Shown here piece after piece: positions 7,771 through 16,756 of a DNA stretch of 64,000 bases (the stretch's first letter is position 1; every line of letters begins with the position of its first letter). The notes beneath the pieces were generated by a model that saw only the letters and a program-made list of their open reading frames with translations, did no database searches and was not told the DNA's origin. A program made the translations under genes and the position numbers. Source of the stretch: Streptomyces cacaoi. GTDB taxonomy: Bacteria > Actinomycetota > Actinomycetes > Streptomycetales > Streptomycetaceae. The stretch spans positions 186,001 to 250,000 of the forward strand of contig NZ_BJMM01000006.1 of assembly GCF_006539165.1 (NCBI RefSeq), written 5' to 3'.

Positions 7771-10700
7771 GTGAGCCTGGTCCTGTTCCGTCGCCCGTCA
7801 CGTCGGCCGGGCCCCGAGGCGCCCAGCGGCTCCCTGGAACTCCAGGAACCGCCCGCGCTGCCCGAGCGGCAGAGCAGCATCTCGGCACTCTTCACCTACC
7901 TGCCGATGGCCATCGCCTCGACCGGCATGGTATTGATCTTCCTGCGCCCCGGCGGTAGCGGAGTGTTCACCTACCTCGTCGGCGGCATGATGCTGGTCAG
8001 CACCCTGGCCATGCTCATCGGCCAACTGGTGCGCACCGCCGAGGAACGCAAACAGCGGCTCAGCGGCGACCGGCGTGACTACCTGCGCTACCTGTCCCAG
8101 CACCGCCGACGCGTCCGCGAAGCCGTCGTACGGCAGCGCGACGCACACGCCTGGCGCAACCCCGACCCCGCCGCCCTCTGGTCCCTCGTCCGCACCTCCC
8201 GGCTGTGGGAACGCCGCACCACCCACGACGACTTCGCCGAGGTCCGCCTCGCCGTCGGGGACCAGCGCCTCGCCCTGCGCGTCGCCCCCCTCCAGACCAA
8301 ACCCGTCGAGGACCTGGAACCGCTCTCCGCCCACGCGCTGCGCCGTTTCGTCCGCGCCTACACCTCCGTCGCCGACCAGCCCATAGCCGTCCACCTGCGC
8401 GGATACGCCCGGCTGCGGCTCGGCCGCTCCGGACCGGCACGCCCCGACGAACCCGAGGACCCCGGCACGGCCGAAGCACGCGCCATGGTCCGCGCCCTGC
8501 TGGCCCAACTCGTCGTCCTGCACGCCCCCGAGGAACTCCGCGTCGCCGTCCTCGCCGCCCCCCGGACCCTGCCCGCCTGGGACTGGGTGAAATGGCTGCC
8601 GCACGCCCTGCACCCCAGCGAGACCGACGGCGCCGGGCCACGCCGCATGGTGACCGACACCCCGCGCGAACTGGCCGAACTGCTCGGCGACGAGTTCGCC
8701 GCCCGCGCCTGCTTCGACCCGCAGGCCACCCCCGGCAAGGACGAACCCTTCACCGTCGTCGTCCTCGACGGCGTCGAGACCACCACCGACGACCGGCTCG
8801 GCGGCGGTGGCTACCGCAACTGCGTCGTCCTCGACATCACCGGCTGCCTCCCGCTCGACGACAGCCCGCACACCCTCGAACTCGCCGTGCACAACGGCAC
8901 CGTGGAAGTCGTCGGCACCGACCGCAACGGACGCGAGACCCGCAGCAGGCTCGGCGCCGCCGACGCCCTCTCACCGGTCCGCGCCCTCGCACTGGCCCGC
9001 ATGCTCGCCCCCTACCGGATGAGCGTGACCACCGAGATCGCCGAACCGCTGGAGACCGACTTCCAGTTGACGACCCTGCTGGGCATCTCCGACCTCCACA
9101 CCCACGAACTCCACCGGCTCCGCGAGGGCCGCGGCCCCGGCGAACGCGACCGGCTGCGCGTCCCCGTCGGCATCGCCGCCGACGGCTCACCCGTCGAACT
9201 CGACCTCAAGGAGTCCGCCTACAGCGGCATGGGCCCGCACGGCATGCTCATCGGCGCCACCGGCTCCGGCAAGAGCGAACTGCTGCGCACCCTCGTCACC
9301 GCGCTCGCCCTCACCCACTCCTCGGAGATGCTCAACTTCGTCCTCGTCGACTTCAAGGGCGGCGCCACCTTCCTCGGCCTCGACGACCTGCCGCACACCT
9401 CCGCCGTCATCACCAACCTCGCCGACGAGGCCGCCCTCGTCACCCGCATGCACGACGCCGTGCACGGAGAACTGATCCGCCGCCAGGAACTGCTGCGCGC
9501 CGCCGGCAACTACACCTCGGCGCTCGACTACGAACGCGCCCGCCTCGCCGGCGCCGCCCTCGCACCCCTGCCCTCACTGGTCGTCATCGTCGACGAATTC
9601 AGCGAACTCCTCGCCGCCCACCCCGGGTTCATGGACCTGTTCATCATGATCGGCCGGCTCGGCCGCTCCCTCGGCGTGCACCTGCTGCTGGCCTCGCAGC
9701 GGCTCGACGAGGGACGCGTCCACCAGCTGGAGTCGCACCTGTCCTACCGCGTCGGACTGCGCACCTTCTCCGCCATGGAATCCCGCGGCGTCCTCGGCGT
9801 CCCCGACGCACACCAGCTGCCGCCCGCACCCGGCAACGGCTACCTGCGCAGCGACACCGCCACCCTCACACGGTTCAAGGCCGCCTACGTCTCCGGCGCC
9901 TACCGGGCACAGCGCCGCGCCCGCCCCGCCGCCGGGCCCGGAACCGGCGCCGTCGTCCCCTACCACGCCGGCTACGTCGCCCCGCCCGGCCCGCTGCGCC
10001 CACCCGAGCCCGACCCGCAGGAACAGGACGAGACGGAGCCAGACAGCCTGCTGGAGACCGCACGGACCCGGATCCGGGCCGCCGGCGGCGCCCCCGCACA
10101 CCGCATCTGGCTGCCGCCGCTGGACACACCACCCGCCCTCGACACACTCCTCCCGCACGCCGCCGACCCGGCCGCCGCCTACCGCCGGGCCGCCGACCGG
10201 ACCGGAGAACTCCACGTCCCGGTCGGCATCATCGACCGCCCCTTCGAACAGCGGCGCGACCCGCTGACCGCCGAACTCGCCGGATCCGGCGGGCACATCG
10301 GCATCGCCGGCGGCCCGCAGAGCGGCAAATCCACCCTCATGGCCACCCTGATCACCGCGCTCGCCGTCGGTCACACCCCGCGCGAGGTCCAGTTCCACTG
10401 CCTCGACTTCGGCGGCGGCACCCTCGGCCGCCTCAGCCGGCTGCCGCACGTGGGAACCGTCAGCGGACGGCTCCAGACCGAACGCGTCACCAGGACGGTC
10501 GCCGAGGTCACGACCCTGCTCACCCGGCGCGAGGAGAGCTTCGCCGCACACGGCGTGGACAGCATGGCCGACTACCGGCGGCGTCGCGCGGCCGGCGAAT
10601 TCACCGACGACCCCTACGGCGACCTGTTCCTCGTCGTCGACGGCTGGTCCACCATGCGCCAGGACTTCTTCGACCTGGCCGAAACCCTCGTCCACACCGC

Positions 10701-12192
10701 CACCCGCGGCCTCAACTACGGCATCCACCTCGTCATCGCCTCCACCCGCTGGGCCGAGATCCAGCCCGCGCTCCGCGACCAGCTCGGCACCCGCTTCGAA
10801 CTGCGCCTCGGCGACCCCGTCGACTCCGTCGTCGACATGCGCACCGCCAAGGAGGTCCCCCGCGCACCCGGCCGCGGCCTCACCGAGGACGGCTTCCACT
10901 TCCTGACGGCACTGCCCCTCCTCGCCGACGAGGGGACGGCCGCCGCCCCCCTCGCCGAGCGCACCCAGGAACTCACCGCCCGCATACGCGACGCCTGGGG
11001 CGCGCGCCCCGGCGCCCCCGCCGTGCGGATGCTGCCCGCCACCGTCCCCGCCGCCGAACTGCCCGCCCCGCGGGGCCGGTCCATACCGCTCGGCCTCGAA
11101 GAGACCCGCGTCGAACCCTTCCACCACGACTTCGACACCTCGCCCCACCTGCTGGCCGTCGGCGACACCGAGAGCGGCAAGACCAACCTGCTGCGCCTCG
11201 TCACCGACGCCGTCGTCCGCACCCACGGCAGCGACGCCGCCCAGTTCGCCTTCGTCGACCCACGGCGCGAGCTGTACGACGCGGTACCCGCCGACTACCG
11301 CCTCGACTACGCCGTCTCCCCGGACGCGGCGGCGGAAATGGTCACCAACGCCGTCACCGCACTCAAACCCCGGCTGCCCGGACCCGACATCAGCCCCGAC
11401 CGGCTGCGCCGGCACGACTGGTGGACCGGACCCCAACTCTTCCTCCTCGTCGACGACTACGACCTCATCGGCGGCAGCGGCTTCGGCGCCCGCTCCCCGC
11501 TGGAGCCCCTCCTCGACCTCCTCGGCCAGGGCGCCGAAATCGGCTTCCACCTCGTACTGGCCCGCGCCGCCGGAGGCATCGGCCGCGCCATGAGCGACCC
11601 CGTCCTGCGCCGCCTCGGCGAAGCAGGCGCAACCCGGCTCCTGCTGTCCTGCCCACCCGGCGAAGGCATGCTCTTCGGCGACATCAAACCCCGCACCCTC
11701 CCACCAGGGCGCGGCCTCTGGCTCTCCCGCCGCCACAGATTCCAGGTCCAGACAGCTCTCCGCACCCCCTCGGCCCCGCAGGGGGAGGCCGAACCCGGCT
11801 CCGACGACTCCCCGGACGGCCCGGACGGCCCGAACAGTCCTGTGCCGTTCGCTCCCGCCCCGGACGCCTCCTCGGACGCCTCCTCGGGCGGGTCCGCGCC
11901 GGACGGCTCCTCGCCCGGCCCCGACGCGGGCGGCTCCCCGGGCGGCCCTGCCGCGGACGACTCCTCGGGCGGGTCCGCCTCGGACGGCCCCGCGGGCGGG
12001 TCCGCCTCGGGCGCCCACACCGGGGCCTCACGCACCGGCACACCGGAGGTCGGGTCGCCCGGCCCCCGCGTCCCCGGGCCGCCCGCACCCGTGCGGACGG
12101 GCAGCAGCGGCGCACCCGCCCCCGAGCCGGAGGCGGACCGCCCCGAGCGGGACGCAGCGGACGCGGACGAAGAGGAAGAGGAGGAGGCGTGA
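7771..12192 (+). CDS. eccC: Type VII secretion ATPase EccC
   Basis: This 1473-residue FtsK/SpoIIIE-type ATPase has two N-terminal membrane helices (about 40-90), a DUF-like linker, and three ATPase domains. Their Walker A motifs are GATGSGKS (~495-502), GGPQSGKS (~847-854) and GDTESGKT (~1131-1138). The first Walker B has an intact acidic pair (VVIVDEFSEL). The second reads LVVDGW, lacking the catalytic Glu, as is usual for EccC. GTG start with GAAAGGAAC upstream. After about residue 1325 there is an unusual ~150-residue Ser/Pro/Gly/Asp-rich tail ending in consecutive Glu residues. It overlaps the mycosin gene by GTGA. EccC is the motor that recognises WXG100 substrates. Confidence 0.95.
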   Translation: MSLVLFRRPSRRPGPEAPSGSLELQEPPALPERQSSISALFTYLPMAIASTGMVLIFLRPGGSGVFTYLVGGMMLVSTLAMLIGQLVRTAEERKQRLSGDRRDYLRYLSQHRRRVREAVVRQRDAHAWRNPDPAALWSLVRTSRLWERRTTHDDFAEVRLAVGDQRLALRVAPLQTKPVEDLEPLSAHALRRFVRAYTSVADQPIAVHLRGYARLRLGRSGPARPDEPEDPGTAEARAMVRALLAQLVVLHAPEELRVAVLAAPRTLPAWDWVKWLPHALHPSETDGAGPRRMVTDTPRELAELLGDEFAARACFDPQATPGKDEPFTVVVLDGVETTTDDRLGGGGYRNCVVLDITGCLPLDDSPHTLELAVHNGTVEVVGTDRNGRETRSRLGAADALSPVRALALARMLAPYRMSVTTEIAEPLETDFQLTTLLGISDLHTHELHRLREGRGPGERDRLRVPVGIAADGSPVELDLKESAYSGMGPHGMLIGATGSGKSELLRTLVTALALTHSSEMLNFVLVDFKGGATFLGLDDLPHTSAVITNLADEAALVTRMHDAVHGELIRRQELLRAAGNYTSALDYERARLAGAALAPLPSLVVIVDEFSELLAAHPGFMDLFIMIGRLGRSLGVHLLLASQRLDEGRVHQLESHLSYRVGLRTFSAMESRGVLGVPDAHQLPPAPGNGYLRSDTATLTRFKAAYVSGAYRAQRRARPAAGPGTGAVVPYHAGYVAPPGPLRPPEPDPQEQDETEPDSLLETARTRIRAAGGAPAHRIWLPPLDTPPALDTLLPHAADPAAAYRRAADRTGELHVPVGIIDRPFEQRRDPLTAELAGSGGHIGIAGGPQSGKSTLMATLITALAVGHTPREVQFHCLDFGGGTLGRLSRLPHVGTVSGRLQTERVTRTVAEVTTLLTRREESFAAHGVDSMADYRRRRAAGEFTDDPYGDLFLVVDGWSTMRQDFFDLAETLVHTATRGLNYGIHLVIASTRWAEIQPALRDQLGTRFELRLGDPVDSVVDMRTAKEVPRAPGRGLTEDGFHFLTALPLLADEGTAAAPLAERTQELTARIRDAWGARPGAPAVRMLPATVPAAELPAPRGRSIPLGLEETRVEPFHHDFDTSPHLLAVGDTESGKTNLLRLVTDAVVRTHGSDAAQFAFVDPRRELYDAVPADYRLDYAVSPDAAAEMVTNAVTALKPRLPGPDISPDRLRRHDWWTGPQLFLLVDDYDLIGGSGFGARSPLEPLLDLLGQGAEIGFHLVLARAAGGIGRAMSDPVLRRLGEAGATRLLLSCPPGEGMLFGDIKPRTLPPGRGLWLSRRHRFQVQTALRTPSAPQGEAEPGSDDSPDGPDGPNSPVPFAPAPDASSDASSGGSAPDGSSPGPDAGGSPGGPAADDSSGGSASDGPAGGSASGAHTGASRTGTPEVGSPGPRVPGPPAPVRTGSSGAPAPEPEADRPERDAADADEEEEEEA

Positions 12193-13877
12193 GCGCAGCC
12201 TCCCGCCGGGCCGGACGGCACAGCACCTCGCCGCCCGTGCCCGCCGTCCACGCCGGATTCCCACGGGGCCACGGCGACGACCTCCGACTGGGCCCCGCCG
12301 GACGCCTCGACCGGTGCGACGGCCACACACCCGGCAGCGACGGTCCCGGCCCGGGCCACGCGGGCAGCTTCGCGCACGGCGACGGCCTCCGCCGCGTCCG
12401 CGCCGGGGACACCGGTGGGCCCGGTCACGGCGCGGGCGTCGAACCGGGCGGCGACGGCGCGGACGCGGGCCACGCGGAACGCCCGGCCCAGGGCGACGGC
12501 CCCCACCCCGTCGGCACCGAACACCCCGGCAACCGCACCGCCCAGCGCCCCGAACTCCCCACCGCGCCGGGCCCGTTCACCGTGGCCCGCGCCATGGCCC
12601 TGACGCTGTGCTGCACACTGGCGCTGCTCCTGACCGCCGGCGCACAGCCCGCCGCACACGCCGCGGCCCGCCCCGCCGCCGGCGGCCCCGTCCTGCCGCA
12701 GGTCCCCGAGGCGCTGCCGGACAGCTCCCAGTGTGTGAAGCCCGCCCGCCGCACCATCCGGCAGACCCCCTGGGCCGCACACCGGCTCGGCCTGTCCGAA
12801 CTGCACCCCCTGGGTACCGGCTCCGGCGTCACCGTGGCCGTGCTCGACAGCGGGCTGACCACCGACGGCGTGACACAACTGCAAGGCCGCGTCACAGGTG
12901 CCGAGGGGAAGGACTGCGCCGCGCACGGCACCTTCCTCGCCGGGCTGGTCGCCGCAGGCGAGAAGGACGGCAGCGGCTTCGCCGGAGTCGCCCCCGAGGC
13001 CCGGATCGCCGCCCACAAGGTGACCGCGCACAGCGGCACCACCTCCGCCGCCGCCCTTGCCGCACAGATACGCCGAGCCGTCGACGACGGCGCCCGGGTC
13101 GTGCTGATCGGCGCGCCCGCCCGCCGTGACAGCTCCGCTCTCAGGGACGCCGTCGCCCACGCCGGGAAGAAGAACGCCCTGGTGGTCGCCCCCGCACGGC
13201 TGCCGGGCACCCACGGCGGCCCCGCGCACCCGGCGGGAGGCAAGGGCGTGCTGAGCGTCGCCGCGGTCGACACCGACGGTCGTGTGCACCCCCGCACCGG
13301 CAACGACGGCTCCACCCTGCCCGAGGGCACCGCCCTGCTGGCCCCGGGCGCGGCCGTCATCGGAGTCGGGCCCGGCGGAGGCCACTTCACCAGCAGCGGG
13401 GACACGGTCGCCGCCGCCTTCACAGCCGGGGCAGCGGCCGTCGTCCTCTCCCGCTCCCCACAGCTCACGGCCGACGCCGTACAGCACCGCCTGCTGACCA
13501 CCTCCCTCCCGGAGGACGAGGAGACCGCACACAACATCCCCGCCGAGCAAGGCGGTTCAGCCCCCTCCGGCACGCCCGGACGCCTGGACCCGGTGGGCGC
13601 CGCCTCCGCCGTCTCCGCCACCGAGAACCCCGCGTCCCGCCCGCGCGCGGCAGGCGCGCAGGACACCTACCGCACCGACCCGCGCCCCGAGGGGGTGGAC
13701 GCCACAGCGGCCTGGGCCGGCGTCGGCGCCCTGCTGCTCCTGACGCTCCTGGTGGCCGCGGCAGCAGTGCTGGTCCCCCTCGGCAAGGCCCGCTCCTGGC
13801 GCCGCCCCGGCGCGGGCGCACCCACTCGGAACCCGCAAGCACACGGACGAGCAGGGGCACCACCGGACCGTCCCTGA
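12189..13877 (+). CDS. mycP: Mycosin-like subtilase MycP with Ser-to-Thr active-site change
   Basis: This S8 family protein of 562 residues overlaps eccC by GTGA. Hydrophobic segments at ~136-155 and near the C-terminus (ALLLLTLLVAAAAVLV) bracket the protease domain, as in mycosins. Asp220 (VLDSG) and His246 (AHGTFLAG) are present. The GTS motif that carries the catalytic Ser reads G-D-T, placing Thr406 at that position, and the oxyanion-hole Asn motif (normally AAGN) is replaced by APARLPG. It is therefore probably inactive or atypical as a protease. Mycosin presence, rather than proteolysis, is known to be needed for T7SS complex stability. A later start near 12582-12594 would remove a ~130-residue Gly/Asp/His-rich N-terminal stretch. 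Confidence 0.85.
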   Translation: MSAASRRAGRHSTSPPVPAVHAGFPRGHGDDLRLGPAGRLDRCDGHTPGSDGPGPGHAGSFAHGDGLRRVRAGDTGGPGHGAGVEPGGDGADAGHAERPAQGDGPHPVGTEHPGNRTAQRPELPTAPGPFTVARAMALTLCCTLALLLTAGAQPAAHAAARPAAGGPVLPQVPEALPDSSQCVKPARRTIRQTPWAAHRLGLSELHPLGTGSGVTVAVLDSGLTTDGVTQLQGRVTGAEGKDCAAHGTFLAGLVAAGEKDGSGFAGVAPEARIAAHKVTAHSGTTSAAALAAQIRRAVDDGARVVLIGAPARRDSSALRDAVAHAGKKNALVVAPARLPGTHGGPAHPAGGKGVLSVAAVDTDGRVHPRTGNDGSTLPEGTALLAPGAAVIGVGPGGGHFTSSGDTVAAAFTAGAAAVVLSRSPQLTADAVQHRLLTTSLPEDEETAHNIPAEQGGSAPSGTPGRLDPVGAASAVSATENPASRPRAAGAQDTYRTDPRPEGVDATAAWAGVGALLLLTLLVAAAAVLVPLGKARSWRRPGAGAPTRNPQAHGRAGAPPDRP

Positions 13878-13886
13878 CGCCCCGCG

Positions 13887-15062
13887 TCAGCCGCGCAGCG
13901 GGCGGAAGAAGGCGCGCAGTTCCTCCGCGTAGCGTTCCGGTTGTTCGAACGGGGCGAAGTGGCCGCCGCGCTCGGGCTCGCTCATGTACGTCATGTTCGC
14001 GGTCCGCTCCAGCCATGCCCGCGGCGGGCGCACGATGTCGCCCTGGAAGATCGAGAACCCGGACGGTGTCTCGACGTAGCGGGTGCGCTGGGCCGGGTCG
14101 AGCGCGGCGTTCGCGTGGTACATGCGCATGGAGGAGCCGATGGTGCCGGTCAGCCAGTACAGCGTCACGTTGGTGAGGATCTCGTCCTTGCTGTAGACGC
14201 TCTCGATGTCGCCGCCGCAGTCGCTCCAGGCGCGGAGCTTCTCCACGATCCATGCGGCGAGCCCGACCGGTGAGTCGGTGAGCCCGAACGCCGCTGTCTG
14301 CGGCTTGGTGCGGTGCATCGCCCCGTATGCGCCCTCCTCCCCGCCCCAGCTCTGGGCGTCCCGGATCCAGGCGCGCTCCTCCTCGGTCAGGTCCGCCGGA
14401 TCGCCGCTGTACACGGGCAAACCGCCGTCCATACGGTGCACGCCCACCACACGGTCGGGGTGGTCGAGTGCGAGGTAGCGGCTGACGTGGCTGCCGATGT
14501 CGCCGCCGGCCGTGCCGTACGTCGCGTAGCCGAGCCGGCTCATCAACTCCGCCCACAGCCCGGCCACGTCGCGGGAGTCGAGCGGAGCTCCGGCCGGGAT
14601 GTCGGAGTAGCCGTAGCCGGGCATGTCGGGGACGACCACATCGAATGCGTCGTCCGGATCCCCGCCGTACGCGCCGGGGTTCGTGAGCAGGTCGACGACC
14701 TTGGTGTAGCGCCAGAACGAGTCGGGCCAGCCGTGGCAGAGCACCAGCGGCACGGCCCTCCGCGACGGCGCCGCCGCGCGTACGTGCACGAAGTGGATCC
14801 CGAGCCCGCCGACCGTCGTACGGAAGCGAGGCAGGCGCGCGAGGCTCTTCTCCTGCGCGGGCCAGTCGAACCCGTCCGCCCAGTAGGCGACCAGTTCACG
14901 CAGGTACTCCAGGTCGGTTCCCAGGGACCAGGCCGCGCCCTCGGGCGCGTCCGGCCAGCGGGTCGCGTGCAACCGGGCGCGCAGGTCGGCCAAGGCGGCC
15001 GGGTCTGCCTGCGGGGCGAAGGGAGTGACGGTTTCGCGGTGCTCGTCCATGCGTCCCATCAT
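13887..15062 (-). CDS. Epoxide hydrolase family alpha/beta hydrolase
   Basis: The 391-residue protein has the epoxide hydrolase N-terminal region (FAPQADPAALADLRARL, WPDAPEG) and an alpha/beta hydrolase core. Visible motifs are the oxyanion-hole HGWP, the nucleophile Asp in GGDIGS, and the general-base His in GGHFAPFEQPE. The family opens epoxides to diols, here probably in the cytoplasm. Starts at 15062, 15059 or 15050 are all possible; GGGAGAGGG lies just upstream. It is convergent with the mycosin gene only nine bases away and has no obvious partner genes, so the substrate is unknown. Confidence 0.85.
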   Translation of the reverse strand: MMGRMDEHRETVTPFAPQADPAALADLRARLHATRWPDAPEGAAWSLGTDLEYLRELVAYWADGFDWPAQEKSLARLPRFRTTVGGLGIHFVHVRAAAPSRRAVPLVLCHGWPDSFWRYTKVVDLLTNPGAYGGDPDDAFDVVVPDMPGYGYSDIPAGAPLDSRDVAGLWAELMSRLGYATYGTAGGDIGSHVSRYLALDHPDRVVGVHRMDGGLPVYSGDPADLTEEERAWIRDAQSWGGEEGAYGAMHRTKPQTAAFGLTDSPVGLAAWIVEKLRAWSDCGGDIESVYSKDEILTNVTLYWLTGTIGSSMRMYHANAALDPAQRTRYVETPSGFSIFQGDIVRPPRAWLERTANMTYMSEPERGGHFAPFEQPERYAEELRAFFRPLRG

Positions 15063-16000
15063 CCCTCTCCCGCGAGCGCGGGCCCCGACCGCCCCGCTCC
15101 GTCCGCTCGGCTGCCGCGCGAAGGCCGCTGCGGCGGGGGCGTCCGGTGCTCGGCCGCCAGCCTGCCGACTCCGTCGCCGACGGCCGGGGGCCTGTGGACT
15201 GACGGCCGCGAGCCCGGGGCGCGCCGCTCCGACCCTCGGTCCGCGAGCCGGCGAGGCGGCGGGCCACGGCCACCGACCTCGCAGTTGCCGAGCTACCGCG
15301 GGCTCCTGACGTTTTCCCGTGGAAAGCTGTCGCTGTTGCCACTGGGCGGCCGGAACGGCAGAAGGTTGACTTCGGCGTGGCGGAGAGAAAGCGATCCGAA
15401 GGAACGTCCCATGCCCACCCAGGTTGTCCCGCTCGACGGTTTCGACCGGCCCGGTGTCCGTGCCCTCACCGGGCGATGGACAACCGTGCCTCGGCAGCGC
15501 GTCGCGCGTGTCCGCCTGTCACCGGGAGATGCCGTGAGGTGACCGGCCGCCCTCGGTGAGCCGCCACGGAGCCGCAGGGGCCGGACCCGGCCTCGGCCCG
15601 GCCGTGAGGCTCTTCCGAGGAACTCCCCGCCAGTGAACGGCGGATGGGCGTGCGTCTGCCGGATCGTGCACGCGAACCGGTCCCGGCCGAACGCCGCGCG
15701 GACCGGCGGCGCCCGGGGAGCCGGCGGGGGAGTGGCTCTCGACGGCACCCCGCCGCCGGATCAGCTGAAGCAGGCCGTCGCCGCGCCGATGCGGCCGAGG
15801 CCGCTGTCGGAGGCGGCCGTCGGCGACGGTGCGACCACGCCCTCCCGTCCGCGGACGTCCCGCCACCACCCTCGCGCCCGGCATGCCTACCGGGCCCGGT
15901 GCCGCAGGCCGTTCCCCGGCACGATGCGCCGCGCCCTCGACGCTGCGGCCCCCACCCGACAGAAGCCGCGGCCCACACCGACAGAAGGAGTCGCCCCCTC
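15063..16000. other. 938-base region without a convincing gene
   Basis: No family-like protein is readable on either strand. The only candidate is a 43-codon frame at 15411-15542 on the plus strand, preceded by AAGGAACG and starting MPTQVVPLDGFDRPG. It could be the remnant 5' end of a lost gene or a short unknown protein; I cannot support a function. The rest looks like non-coding or decayed high-GC DNA. Confidence 0.4.
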
Positions 16001-16441
16001 ATGCAATACGTCTCGCCCGTGTTCGTCGGCATCATCTACTGCCTGTTGACGTCCCTGATCCGTGAGCCGCAGCGGCGCCGTTTCCACGCGGTCATGGTGG
16101 GCGGAGCCGGCGCCGCCTATCTGAGCGGGGGAGGCTTCGGCGTGTGGGAGCTTCCCGCCGTGGCGTTGATGACCTACGTCGCCTACCGCGGCCTGGATTC
16201 CTGGACGTTCATCGGCATCGGCTGGCTGCTCCACACCGCGTGGGATCTGGTGCACCACCTGAAGGGCAATCCGATCCTGCCCTTCTACCACGACTCGTCC
16301 ATGGCCTGTGCCCTCTGCGACCCGGTCATCGCCCTGTGGTGCTTCCGCGGAGGACCCTCCCTGATCGCGCTCGTCCGCGGCTGGTTCGGGCCCGGCCGGA
16401 CCACCGACCACGCCCACGGAGGGGCCTCCGCGACCTCCTGA
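16001..16441 (+). CDS. DUF6010 family small membrane protein
   Basis: This 146-residue protein has about four hydrophobic helices and the family landmarks: an N-terminal FVGIIYCLLTSLIREP segment, a central GFGVWELP, HTAWDLVHHLKGNPI, and a D/CDPVIALW segment near the C-terminus. It is probably an inner-membrane protein; the biochemical role of the family is unknown. The ATG start is preceded by AGAAGGAG at ten bases. Its neighbours are unrelated and it appears monocistronic. Confidence 0.75.
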   Translation: MQYVSPVFVGIIYCLLTSLIREPQRRRFHAVMVGGAGAAYLSGGGFGVWELPAVALMTYVAYRGLDSWTFIGIGWLLHTAWDLVHHLKGNPILPFYHDSSMACALCDPVIALWCFRGGPSLIALVRGWFGPGRTTDHAHGGASATS

Positions 16442-16756
16442 CCGGACGGCACCGGTGCCCGGCGCTCAGGGACGAGGGTCGGGCACGCGGCAGGGGTCTG
16501 GAGCGGCTCGCGTGCAGTGGGCGCCCCGGGCGTGGAGAGCTGTCGCCTCGTCCGGCGGCAGGTACCTCGGTCGCCTGCCACCGGCCGTACTGCGTCCACA
16601 ACCGTGAGCGCGCTCATGCGATGCGGATACAGCCGTCATGGAACGCTCACACCGCCTGGCTAGCGTGCCGGCCATGACAGCCAACCCCACCGGCAGCACG
16701 GCCGCGCCTGGCCCCGAGCCGGTCCGACGGCGGGACGGACGAGGAGCGTGGAACGC
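16442..16756. promoter_or_regulatory. Promoter region with a possible leaderless 28-codon upstream ORF
   Basis: This gap precedes the M1-type peptidase. A TAGCGT -10-like box at 16661-16666 lies seven bases before an ATG at 16674, as in Streptomyces leaderless genes. The frame from 16674 encodes 28 residues (MTANPTGSTAAPGPE...) and ends at 16760, so its TGA overlaps the peptidase ATG at 16757 in an ATGA. This could couple translation of the two. The evidence is positional only. Confidence 0.35.

Noticed and set aside
9574..12018. An 814-codon minus-strand frame opposite eccC
   Set aside because: Gly/Val/Ala-rich antisense sequence typical of high-GC shadows; the plus strand carries clear ATPase motifs.
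8205..12188. A very long plus-strand frame running through eccC into the mycosin gene
   Set aside because: Only the part from 12189 encodes mycosin; the rest is an Arg/Pro-rich shadow of eccC with no motif.
15411..15542. A 43-codon plus-strand gene candidate
   Set aside because: It has a weak ribosome site but no recognisable family and no supporting neighbour, so it is only mentioned in the region note.
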